Assembly: GCF_028640845.1 (NCBI RefSeq)
Contig: NC_080543.1
Coordinates: 93,299,825 to 93,363,824 of the forward strand
Origin: Ahaetulla prasina
Taxonomy: Eukaryota; Chordata; Lepidosauria; Squamata; Colubridae
Direction of reading: 5' to 3'
DNA length: 64,000 nucleotides
Shown here: piece by piece, positions 25,001 to 38,200 of the stretch
Numbering within the stretch: the stretch's first letter is position 1
Layout of the letters: each line of letters opens with the position of its first letter
The notes under the pieces: model-generated
What the model was told of the DNA's origin: nothing
The model's database searches: none
What the model saw: the letters and a program-made list of their open reading frames with translations, nothing else
Made by a program: the position numbers and the translations under genes

Positions 25001-28000
25001 GAAGATGCTCGCCTCCCACTCGGAAGGTTGAGAGTTCAATCCTAGGTAGCGACAGATGTTTCTTTTCTAGGGCACAAAGAAAAAAAAATCTGCTGTAAAC
25101 GCTCAGCTCCATCTGGTTGCCCAAATTCTGCACCGAAGTAAGGGATTGCAGGGTCATAAAAAGGGAGAGTTGGTGGATATATTATACTTTTGAGATGTCC
25201 ATATTGTACTTTTGGGGTGTCTCCGTTTTACAACTCTGGTAGTTGTTAGAGGAACTGCAGAGACTTTACATATGTACATTTCATAATGTTTCGTTAGTTC
25301 CATGTTTTCTTAAATAGGAGAAATGTATTTTATTCCAATAAGGAATATTAGTTTTCTTTCAAGTTAAAAGAGTGTAAGAATCTATATGCTAACTATGTTT
25401 CAGGTTTTATTTTTTTAGAATACAAAAAAATTCCAGTATCATCCATACTCTTAAGTCTTTATACATATTTTGTATATAATCTCCAAATTCCAAGGCTAAG
25501 GCCAATATAACATTGCCATGGAAATTAAGAGGACATGGAGCCCATCTTCAAAGATCAATTGCTGCATGTTGCATAAAACAGAATTATGAAATATTTTCAG
25601 TAGTTTGAACAAATGATAGTGTTAGAGCCATGGTCAATGGCAGTTAAGCTTGAAACATGCAAGTAGTTTATACATTAGCTATAGAGTTTGGCTCTTAAAT
25701 CAGAGAGTAAAACAGTATTCTTTTGGTTCTTAGCTAAAATCAGGTAGCTTTTCGTTCATAGATTTTGTAAGATGAAGTTTTTTTTTCCTAGTTAATTTTA
25801 TTAGTTAATACTATGGGATCTTCTGGTTTTCTTCTGTAAATATAGTGTTAATGTGTGGGAAATCTAGTGAGATTTGTTCATACATAGGGTAAACTGAGGT
25901 GAATTCAAAAGAGTTTTCTAGCTATTAAGCATGACAGTCTGTAATGAGAAAAGTTATTTTAATAGAGACAGGGCTTAAAACTTTTACTAGTAAAATGAAC
26001 TTGGGAAAAACTAGGTATTTGTTTAGAACTTTCTGTATTTGCATGATCTTATCATAATATGTGCATATTAGCAACCCAGATGCTACACTTTCCATTTATT
26101 TAAATGAATAAATAATAACTGGGTGGAGTATATTTTACCATAATGTAACTGAATGAATCTGTTGCTAGTTTGGATGAATTAGAAAATATTGTAGCTGATG
26201 CATTATCTGGGGCTACACACACTCTCCTAAGATCTAGATATTTTTAATGAACTAATAGGCTTGCTGAGTTCCATGTATTGTCTAGATGCCTAAGCACTAG
26301 AAGTAATAAATAAATCCTATCAATAAATAAACAAAGCAGTGGAAGATTATATATAATGGCTTTGATATTGAGCAGCAGTTCCATGTCTCCATTACTGGCA
26401 CCCAATCTCACCTAGAATTAATCTTGTTATAAGAGCACACAATAGATTTAAGCTTAATGTTAACTGCTCCAATCTTGATTGCAGAAAATATGACTTCAGT
26501 AATAGAGTTGTTAATACTTGGAATACACTACCTGACTCTGTGGTCTCTTCCCAATATCCCCAAAACTTTAACCAAAAACTGTCTACTATTGACCTCACCC
26601 ATTCCTAAGAGGTCTGTAAGGGGCGTGCATAAGAGCACAAGCGTGCCTACCGTTCCTGTCCTATTGTTTCCTCCCATTATATCCAATTAATATAGTTATT
26701 ACATACTTATGTTTATATATATGTTTATATATTGTATAGTTATTTCATGCTTATGCTTAAATAAATAAATAAATAGATAGATAGATAGATAGATGGATAG
26801 ATAGATAGTGTTGAAAGAGGACTAGTACTTTCAGCCCAATTCTTATATACCAAAACATTTTACTAATAAAGTATAGCCCAATTTAAATGGGATTGGGATT
26901 TGCATATATTGGATATGGAATATTTTTGGTCTTCTCTAAAAGCACTTGTTAATGCTCTATAACTTTTTTAAATATAAAATTAAATAAGATTTTAATGTAT
27001 AAAACACTCGAGAAAAATTAGCATAAGAATATTTCATCTATTTTCTGAAAATAAACTTAATTCATTTTGCTGAATATTTGTGGTTTCCGTTTTGAAGGTT
27101 TTAATGCAGGAGCATACTGAACGTTAATATGACTTACATTGTAATTCAATGTTGTATCTTGAATGATTTAAGGTCAGAGAACAGAAGAAAGTCAGTGACT
27201 GCATTTATGCTTGACATTCAGAAGGTCTTGGCTTCAGTACTGGGCATTTGCAGTTAAACATGGATTAAATAGTTGATATTGTAATCAAAAAAGTTTATTG
27301 CATATACATTTAAGGGACTATTGTCAATAGATACATTGTCATGCATGGACATATTATGACAATTTAAGAATAAATTCCTGTGCTCTAAATTATACCAAGG
27401 TACTCTAAGCTGGTTGTTAAATAAGTACCAATTGTTGGTCATATACATCATAGTAGTATAAGTCATTCCAAAGAAACACTGATATAGTTTACAACCTATG
27501 AACTTGTAACAATACTTTCTATTCTTTGGTTTCAGCTTATTCAGTACATTTAATGGGGATATGGAAGACTTGGCTTTGGAGTTCCTAGCAGTTATTCTTA
27601 TTTACAAATTATTTGGTCTGTTTCTGTGGAAATGAAGAGGACAGTTGAACTTCCCTATTCTTCTTAGTTCTGCAATTAAATACTTCAAAACTTTATTAAA
27701 GACTAAGCTGTAAATTGACTTAATTCACTGTTGATAGGAATTATCTAAATCTTGTATCAGGAATGCTTAAAATTAATTTATCGGTTTAACATTTTTATTG
27801 AGTTATAAGATAAAATAAGATACAAAATACAAAAGTAAATAGGAGAATGATGGGGAGGAAGAGGGGAAGAGAAGTGAGGAAGGGTAGGAAAAAAGAAACA
27901 TTAACTTCTGACTCTCTCTGTTGCAGTAAAATATGGCATTAACATCAAATCACAACTTCTTGTTTTTTTATAATAATATAAACAAGCCATTTCTATAAAG

Positions 28001-31000
28001 ATCAATCTAATTGGTAAAACCCAAAATCAAAGTTTCATTCTTTTCCACTTCAAGCACAAATGGAATGTTTAAAATTCATTTAATAAATTTACTAGTTTTT
28101 TTAAAATAAAAAGTTTCAATAAATTCAGTTTTTTTGGCTAGGAAATGAGGCAGCATTCTTTACACTTGTTAGCTAAAGCTGTCTTTTCCTTTACATCTTT
28201 TGTAAGGTATTGCTAATTTTTTAAAAATTAAATAGTACTGTTTAAACCTTAAAACATTTTCACAAAATTGTAAAAATGAAATTTAGTTTATGTTGAAATA
28301 AATGTTTGGTGTTCCCAACGTGGAACAGTTTTTTTAAACATTTTGCATGTATTATATATAATACTGTGAACTTTCGTAACTCTTTTTTTCAGTTTTTCCA
28401 CTTGTTGGGGATGGGTGGGGAAGTTGAGATAAAAGAGCCATTGAGGGAAAATAAAAGGGTTTTTCCATGTATTTTCTGCCCCCCCCCTTCTCTAGGTCTT
28501 CACATTTCACAACTCAGTATGAAAAACAACTATAAAACAGTTTACAGCTTTAAAAGTACTTCTCTTTTAGAGGACAATTTAGGATTTATGCATTTATTGA
28601 TATGCCACTATCTGTTGAAATGAGGACCCAAGCTTAGTTTTAGCATCATGTAAGTGGCATTATGTGTACTAAAATCCTACACCGTATGGTTATTTATAGT
28701 ATAGCTTCTGTGCACATTTTCCCATGGTCATCAGTGCCAAATGTCATCTTATTCAGAAGAGAGAAACTAGTATGTTGTAATATTAATTGCCATGTAATTA
28801 GTTCTCACTTTTTTCTATATGGTTTTATTTATTTATTGAGGAATGACACCAGCTTATAGTAACATGCCTGTGTATGAACCATCATAGAGTGGAACACATG
28901 AATAGGTGCAAACTGGTACTGGATGTGTTTACATTTCATCATTGATTGATTGATTGATTATGTGCCATCAAGTTGGTGTTGACTCTTAGTGACCACACAC
29001 ATATACTATAGGAGAATCAACTCCTAATGTATTTCATAGTGTCATATAGCAGATAGGTGACTACCTGAAAGATATGTGAGAGAAGAAACCATTATTTTAG
29101 CAATAACTGTTCCAGACAAAGTTCCCTGTTTTCAGCAATAGGCAGGAAAGACATCTCTTATATTTGGGATGCATTTTGAGATGGGAAATAATAACACCAT
29201 GAGATACTGAGATGCAAAAAAAAATGGTTGCAAGTAGCATATGAATGGATGCAGATAGGGCCAAGAAAGGAAATTCTTTAGATGTTTGTATTTTTGCTGT
29301 TTCCCACTAGATTGCAGCATGACACTCATATGTTTAATGCATAGTTTTTGAATTGCATATATCTTACATGACCTTTTAGTGTGTCAGGTTATAAAAATCA
29401 AAAGCAAGTTTACCATAGCTGTTCAGACAATCTGGTAACTTAATTCTGTTGAAAGATCAAGTTCACTGAGAGAAGATATCCAAACATTATTTTGAAAGAA
29501 TTTAAAAACGGCTAAAGTAATATATCTATTACTTATTATTATTAGCCTATTTAGCTTATATGCAGAGCCGCATCATGAGAAAGGCGGGGCTGGATGAATC
29601 AAAAGTTGGAATTAAGATTGCCGGGAGAAATATCAACAACCTCAGATATGCAGATGATACCACTCTAATGGTAGAAAGAGAAGAGGAACTAAAAAGCCTT
29701 TTGATGCAGGTGAAGGAGGAAAGTGCAAAAGTTGGCCTGAAACTCAACATTAAGAAAACTAAGATCGCATTCGGCCCTCTCAATTCCTGGCAGATAGATG
29801 GGGAAGAAATGGAGATAATGACAGATTTTATTTTCCTGGGCTCCAAGATCATTGTAGATGGGGACTGCAGCCAAGAAATTAAAAGAATTGCTCCTGGGGA
29901 AGAAATCTATGGCAAATCTAAACAGTGTACTAAAAAACAGAGACATCACCCTGCCAACAAAAGTGCGTATAGTCAAGGCTATGGTTTTCCCAGTTGCAAT
30001 GTTTAGCTGTGAAAGTTTGGACCATAAGAACGGCTGAGCGCCAAAGAATTGAGGCCTTTGAACTCTGGTGCTGGAGAAGACTCCTGCAAGTCCCTTGGAC
30101 TGCAGGGCGAACAAACAAGTCAGTCCCAGAGGAGATCAACCCTGACTGCTCTTTAGAAGGCCAGATCCTGAAGATAGAACTGAAATACTTTGGCCACCTA
30201 ATGAGAAGGAAGGACTCACTGGAGAAGAGCCTAATGCTGGGAAAGATTGAGGGCAAAAGAAGAAGGGGACGACAGAGAATTAAGTGGCTGGATGGAATCA
30301 CTGAAGCAGTAGGCGTGAGCTTAAATGGACTCCAGAGGATGGTAGAGGATAGGAAGGCCTTGAGGAATGTTGTCCATGGGGTTGCGATGGGTCGGACACG
30401 ACTTCGCAACTAACAACAAATTAATGTATCACCTTGAGTATATATTTTCTTTGAATATATTACTGTAAATAGAACATATGTAGACTATATTCCGTAGGGA
30501 AACAATTCAGTCCTGGAATTATATTTTTCCCCTCAAACGTCCTGGATATTTCTCAATGCTATCCTCTATTATTTAAGAAACATTTAAGTCTGGGGAAAAA
30601 CTGATGCTTGAAAAAGAATGGAATTCTAGTCTTCAGGAGCCAAATTGCTCATACATATGATGTGTAAAGCATCAAGAATTAAAATTCATGGAGGTAGCAA
30701 TGGGTAACTTGTTTAGTATCACAACAAAACAAGATTAATTTGCATGCTTTGTAGCTGCTGCTTAATTTTGTGAGTGCTTTGAGTATATTCCATAAGCGAG
30801 CAAGAGCAATTATGCCTCATCTTTTTGAGTTGCACTTGGAAATATAAAATCTTCCTAAATCAAACAAAAGGAACTCTAAATAAATACAAGACATAAAATA
30901 ATCTGTGAATATGCTTCTTCATGCTGAGTTCATTGATAAGCTACATTCTAAAATGAAATATTACTGATCGCCTTTCCCTCATTTTTTGTTGTAAGAGAAT

Positions 31001-32157
31001 GTTTTTCTGAGTTGATCTTCTATACACAGCCTGTGAATTCAATTGATGCACATAGATATGCTTCTACTTTAATATGTTCTTGGGGTTTCTTTAAAATGGA
31101 TGTTATATTATGGAGACTCTAAATTAGTGTGCATGTTTGGCGTTTATAAAATGATATGGAAGGTATTTTATAATTATTCTGGAGAGCCTCTGATGAAGTT
31201 AATTGGGTGTGATGATCATCAACATTTCAATTTGGAGAATAGCTGGTTTTGAAGGACTTGGTGAAATTCTTTGTGAAAATAGATACAAATGCATTTGTTC
31301 ACTCAAGCCTTTCCCTAAAACAATTTTATTTCCCTATGCTGGGTTATTAATTTTAATTTTTAATTTTTTAATATTTAGTATTTGAGGGGTTGCCACAAAG
31401 AGGATGGGGTTAACTTATTTTCCAAAGCACCAGAGGGAAGGCCAAGAAACAGTGGATAGAAACTAACATGGAATTAGAAACTTTCTAACAGTAAGAGAAT
31501 TGACCAGTGGAATAGCTTGCCATCAGAAGTTGTGGCTGCTTCATCACTGGAGGTTTTTAAGAAGAGACTGGACAGTCACTTGTCTGAAATGATATAGGGT
31601 CTCCTGCTTGAGCATGGGGTTTGACTAGAATACCTCTAAGACCTTCCAGCTCTATTCTGATTGAATATTGGTACCATAAATGGTTATGCTGATGTTATTA
31701 GTTGGCTATAGCACTTGCATTGTATCTTCGTTGGCCAAATTGAAAAGATTGTGCCATTAAAGATTATCTTTACATATAAATAATTAGAAAATGTTCACTT
31801 TGGAATATTTGATTCTAATACGCTATTTGCTAGTGAATGGCTTATGATTTTTATTTTAAAAAGTCATTTTGAAAATAGAATACGGGTTGTTGATGCACAA
31901 GTACTTGTTTAGTGACAGTTCAAAATTACAGTGCCACTGAAAAAAGTGACTTTTGATCATTTTCCCCATTTACAACCATTGCAGCATCCCCGTGGTCACA
32001 TGGATCAAAACTCAGACACTTGGCAATTGGCATATATTTATGGTGGTTGCAGTATTGGGAGGTTAGACGATCACCTTTTTGATAAGACAGCCTTGTCACT
32101 TCTGTGTAAACAATGACACACATTAATATGAAATTCTAATGCCTGTTCTCAAAAGAA

Positions 32158-32206
<49 letters not shown>

Positions 32207-35200
32207 AACAGACACACACATCTATACATTATACATCATTTTAGCCATTGTCTAGCCACTGCAGAATGAAGGCCTCTTCTGCATGTTTCCAACCCATACA
32301 GTCCTGAGCTTTCTTTTGCCAATTGGGCCTACAATACTTGCTGATGTCATCGATCATCTTGTTTTCGGTCTCTTTTGTAGATGCTTTTTATCAAGTGGAA
32401 TCCATTCTATGACTGCCGTGGTCCACCTGCCATCAGTTTTTCTTGCTACGTTTCCAGCCCATTTCCATTGCAATTTTTTTTACTCTCTTGATGATATCAT
32501 ATATTTTCATTTGTTCTCTAATCTATGTGCAAGTCATTGTATTTTGGAATGTTAAGCATGTATCTTTCCATGGCTCATAGCTTTTGTATCAATTGTGAGG
32601 TTAGTGTCCACGTTTCACTGGCATATGTTAGAGCAGGTAGCACATACTGATTGAAAACTTTTCTTTTCAGGCATAGGGGTACGTTGTACTTGGAAATTAT
32701 ACTTAGCTTGCCAAATGCCTGTCAACCACATTTAACACATTGTTCAATTTTCTTTATTGTTTCACCTTCCATTGAGATCCATTGGCCAAGGTATATGTAG
32801 TGATCTGCTGTGTCTAGTTCTTCAGATATAAAAAAAAAAATCTTTCTTTGGTGAATTCATTAAACATAAACTGACTCTTTTCAGGTTTATTTTTAAGCCA
32901 AATGGTTCTCTTGCTTTGTGCAACTCTTGTATGTGTCTTTGTTGCTCTTCTGGGTCTTGTGAGAAGAGATGAATACCATCTGCAAATCTTAAGTGACTTA
33001 AATAGGCTCCTTTGATTTTTATTCCATCTTTTGCCCAATCTGTTTTCAAAGTATTTTTTCAAGGCAGGTTGAGAAAAGGATAGGTGATATTGTATCACCT
33101 TGTGGTACACCTCGTTCTATGTTGATTTCCACTTTAAGACCATTAAGGGAAATTGTTGCCATTGTTTTTAAATATGTTAATTGTAGTACATTTATGTAAG
33201 CAGTGTCTACGACTTGGTTGAGCAATGCATTAGTGATTGCTTATTGGGTGATGGTTCTTTAAATCATCTTGTTTCTTGTGTATAAGAATCACTTCAGCAT
33301 ATTTTCATGCATGAGGTATTTTTTCTTTTTTCAGGCATCTCAGTTTTGCTAGTATCTTGTGTAAACTGTTACCACCAGCTTTCAGCATTTCAACCGTAAC
33401 ACATTCATTCCTGGAGCTTTGCCATTTTTCATTGATTTTATGACACTTGATACGTCCTCCTCTAGGATATCTGGCATTTCCTCTTTTGTGGGTGTACACA
33501 TACACATACATTAATCACAGTCCATTTTGAAGACATAATGTAAAAAAGAGTCTTGAGAGTTAATGAGGTTGATACTATATGGTACAAAGCTATTACAGAA
33601 TATAGTCTTTCTGTTTCAGAAAGTAAGAAGCCTCCTCCCAGAAGGCAACAAAGAAAACCGGTCATAGAGAGGATGTGTAGCATCCTTGACAATACTGCGG
33701 ACTCTGGTCAAGCAGTGCTTATATGTCATGTCCCGGAGAAGGAAGTGAACTTCCAATAATCTTTTCTGCTATCCTCACCACTTTCTGCATAGCCTTCCTG
33801 TTTGAAACAGTAATATTTCCAAACCAAACAGTAATATAATACTACAGAGTGCTTTCAATTATCCTGTAGAAAGTGCTAAGGACAGGGGAAGGAAGATGTG
33901 CTCGTCTCATATGATGCAGAAAATGTAGGCACTGCTGTGTCTGCTTCATATGATGCAGAAAAGGCAGGCACTGCTATGCCCAATTCAGCAGTCTCACTCT
34001 TGAGTGACTAAGCCAACCTACTTGTTAGCTGCACACCCAGAAACTTAATACTACTAACCACCTCCACAGTTGAATCACTAATACACAGAATTGTATGACA
34101 CTGCCTGCCTTTTCTGAAATCAACGATGATCTGTCTTATTTTTCCTACATTTAAAACCAAGCTGGTCTTATTACACCAGTCCACCAAACTACCTCATCCC
34201 TGTAAACATCCACAATGTCATCCTGAATAAGGCCCACTATTGTAGTATCATCTGCATACGTCCCAATATTGTTGGTAGCAAATCTTGCACAACAATCATG
34301 AGTCAACAGGGAGAACAATAATGGACTTAGGACAAAGCCCTGAGATGAAGTTGTGCCCAAGAAAATGGAGTTAGAAATATTAGCCCCAACTGCCATATAC
34401 GGGGGCCTATCAGAGAAAATCAAGAATTCAGTTGCATAAAGGAGTAATAAAGCCTAAAAATCCCGGTTTGCCTACTAAATGCTAAGGAATGATCGTGCTA
34501 AAGTCAACAACCAGCATTTGCACATGAGTAGTTCTTTCCTCTAAGTGCGCCAAGCACAGATGGAGAACAGAGAAATAGCATCCTCTATGGAGTGGTTCGC
34601 CTGGTAAGCAAACTGAATTGAGTCAAATGCTGGAGGGAGGCTCTAATAAAACCCTTTATCAGCCTTTCAAAACATTTCATAATGATGGACATAAGTGCAG
34701 CTAGACAATAATGTACTTAGGCACTGGCAAAATAATTGCAGTCTTAAAACATGTAGGGACTACTTCCTGCTGCAATGAAAGATTGAAAATATCTGTAAGA
34801 ACACAAGACAACTCATCTGCGCACTCCCTAAGAACTTGCCCAGGGCCTGCCTCTTTCCAAATAATAACTTTCCACAGCGTCCTCCAGGTAGAGGTAACGT
34901 CAAAACTAAGCATTTGCTTCTCAGGATGAGGCACAACTTTCCTTGCAGGGGTACTATTTGATGTTTCAAATCTTCCAAAAAATGTGTTCAGCTGATTTAA
35001 AAACTCTGTGTTACTGTTACAACATGATGGAATCACCTTATAGCCTTTTGCGACCTTCTGACAAGCAACGTGGGGAAGCCAGATTACTTAACAACCATAT
35101 TACTAATTTAACAACTGCAGTGTCTCACTTAACAAATTGTGGCAAGAAAGTTTGTAAAATGGGGCAAAATTCACTTAACTCTCTTGCTTAGCAAGGGAAA

Positions 35201-38200
35201 TTTTGGCCTCGCTTGTGGTTGTAATCAAAAATTACCTATAATAGATTTTTTTTTAAAAAAGTATTAAGCAATTAAGAGAGGTGCTTCTGATTTATTTTTT
35301 TAATTTGCATTTATATCCCGCCCTTCTCCGAAGACTCAGGACGGCTTACACTATGTCAAGCAATAGTCTTCATCCATTTGTATATTATATACAAAGTCAA
35401 CTTATTGCCCCCAACAACCTGGGTCCTCATTTTACCTACCTTATAAAGGATGGCAGGCTGAGTCAACCTTGGGCCTGGTGGGGCTTGAACCTGCAGTAAT
35501 TGCAAGCAGCTGCTGTTAATAACAGACTGCATTAGTCTGTTGAGCCACCAGAGGCCCTCTATTTTGTTCATTACATCGCTGGTGTGACCTCGAGCTGTGT
35601 AAGACTGCGAATGAAAAATTCTGATCTTGAGTATACCAAAGATTCTTGATTTTTTTCCCCTTTGGCATGCAATATATTAAAGTGCTTTTGAAGGTCTCCT
35701 TTTTATATATGAGCTGTTCTTAAGCTTGTATTAGGAGTATCCTTTGAGAAACATATAATATGCACTTTGAATTGAATGAATTATTTAGTATGGGCCTGAG
35801 ATTATTTTTGTAATAGTTACGTTTTAAGATTTATTTTAAGAATTGAGTATTAAACATGTTCTGTTTGTAATAACTGTAAAAAGCAGACAATCAGTATTTT
35901 TTTTCTTAAAGCTTGCATTTACCAGAGATGGACTCTGTGGTCTTTGGAATGAAATGGTCAAAGATGGAGAAATTGTATATACTGGAATAGAAGTTACCCA
36001 AAGTGGTGAAACATCTCCACGAAAAGGTAAATTTTCTTAGATTAAATATGGGCAAGTCAAAGCTTAAGGGCTACATACAGGCCTTGAATCTGTTTTTGTC
36101 GCCCTTGAATATTCCTCTTACCAGAATAATAATAAATTGATTCAGTTTATCTTCATTTTAAAGTGAGAGTTACACAATATTTGAAGTAAACCCTAAAATA
36201 AACATAGTCCTGTAATAAGTCTTCCCTTCTCAAAGCCAGGATTAAAACAACAACTACCTGCATTTAGAGTATGTGTCAGATCTGCCTGCTTTGCATGGTG
36301 ACTCTGCTCACAAGGGCCCTTGGCTTCCCCAAATGTAAAGTGTAGGTGTAGCACCATTCCCAAGAGGTTGCTCTAACTTCCACATTTATGATATGGATAA
36401 TGTTTTTGTTTATTAATGAAGCTATTTCCCAATGTATATTGCTGCTTTTGAAATAAGCATAAGAGATTTATCAGAATATAATAATGCTTGAAAATATGGG
36501 GTAGGAAAAATATTAAGGAATAGTATTTGGACAATAATTAATATAAAGCAGTTTTTTAAAAAAAAAAAACTAGAGCTCTGAGTCAACAAAATTGACTCAG
36601 TGTTTGACTAAATGAATTATGAATTCAACATTTTTTGTTTAGTGCTAGACCCGAATAAACACAAAGCTTTTTTGTACACAACTGAACGATAAATTTTCTT
36701 CATTTCAGCCACATAATAAAGGATAGTGAAGAGGAGTTATGTTGAAGCTATTTTAAACAATTCTAAACCAGAGAGTCCTTACCATTTTCTACTCACCTTA
36801 CATGAAAAAATAGTCACAATCTAATTTTTCAAAACAGTACTTGTCACAGTTTTTCTGTACTGTTCTCTCTCTAAAATTTCAGATTGGGCAGCCACAAAAA
36901 TAATTAAAAGAAATTTGACTTTCCATAATTATATGTGGTAATACATCCCCAAAATGTTAACCATTTCAGTTATGATATGTTAATACAGTATCTTGCAGCT
37001 CAGTTTAGAGATGAAAAAACAAACCGTTGACACTAAGCAACTCTTGATTAAAATGTGCAAAGAAATAAACTCTATGTAAAACATAAAAGTTAAATAAATG
37101 GGGGAAGGTTTAATAAAGTAGTTTGTGTGCGAAGTAAATATTGATTTTCAGAACATGGTTAACAGTGCAATACAGATTTTTAAGTAGAAGAGTAATGGCT
37201 TTGTCAAGTGAAAGTGGCGATGAGGCACCAGTGGCAGTTAAGTTTCTTCTGCCTCTCCTGCCTCCCCATGCAAGGCTGATATTAGAGTGAATATGAGGAC
37301 ACAGAATAAGCTTTTGAACACTTTGACGGACACTCTTAGATGCGAAAGTAATTGTGTTAAAAAAGGAGATTTTCATAGTTGTATTTGTGGTTTCTAAAAT
37401 TCTATAGATGAAAGCACTGAAGGCCAAACTGGATCAAAGAAAGAAGATCAGAATGACAAAGAGAGGAAAGATGAGGATGATACACCACCACCTACCTACA
37501 GAGCTAAATCAATCGTTGAAAGTTGGATTTGGGGAAAACAACCAGGTAATATCTTTTTAAAAAATGGAACTTAAATAAGATAATTCCGCCTCTCCTTTTA
37601 CTGAAGATGTTCTGCTAATTTAAGCAGTCAATTTAATATGTATTTTGTTTTCAATAATATAGTAAATACTACAGTCATATAAATTATTAAATACTTTCCG
37701 GGAAATGAGTTCTGGGACATTAGTAGAATGAACCTAGAATCTTGGCTGAGACAGGAAACGTGGTCTCTGATTTTAAAGCAACATTTCTTCTCTATTTTGT
37801 GGTATCCACTGGCTTTCAATAATTTTTGTGGCAATTGTATAGAAAGACCTTGCTAACAAAATTGGTTACTCATTTGGAAGCTGAGCATTTTATTTCCATG
37901 ATAAATTTGTACAAGCAGAAAAGTATCTCTTGTTTCTTTTGTTGCTGCTATTGTTACATATTAAACTAGGAATTCACTCAAATGACCAACTAGTTCCACG
38001 GAAACATTGTGAGCTATTACCTTGTAGCCAAGAAAGTATCAAATTCTAAGATGATAGCTTGATAGCCACTTGTTTAAGAAATTTGTTAACACAGGTAGTC
38101 TTCAGATTACAATGGCAATTCAGATGGAGCTTCCACCACTAAGCGATGCAGTCATAAAGCATGATGCATTGTGATAGCATTGCTTAGTGACAGAAATCAT

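Larger units (their letters stand above)
22048..35911 (+). other. HERC2: HERC2 intron 2 (13.9 kb)
   Basis: The largest intron in the window, packed with transposons listed separately (split MITEs, Bov-B, RTE, L2-like and CR1 LINEs, SINEs). Between them, about 22.1-23.1, 25.2-26.4, 26.9-29.5 and 30.4-31.4 kb hold AT-rich DNA with nothing recognised beyond short simple repeats. Confidence 0.85.

Noticed and set aside
25000..25045. Possible tRNA gene
   Set aside because: A- and B-box-like motifs are present but no closed acceptor or anticodon stem follows, and the sequence continues into a SINE body.
29560..30413. Possible active Bov-B element
   Set aside because: It is 5'-truncated and the two parts of the reverse transcriptase are in different frames with an early stop.
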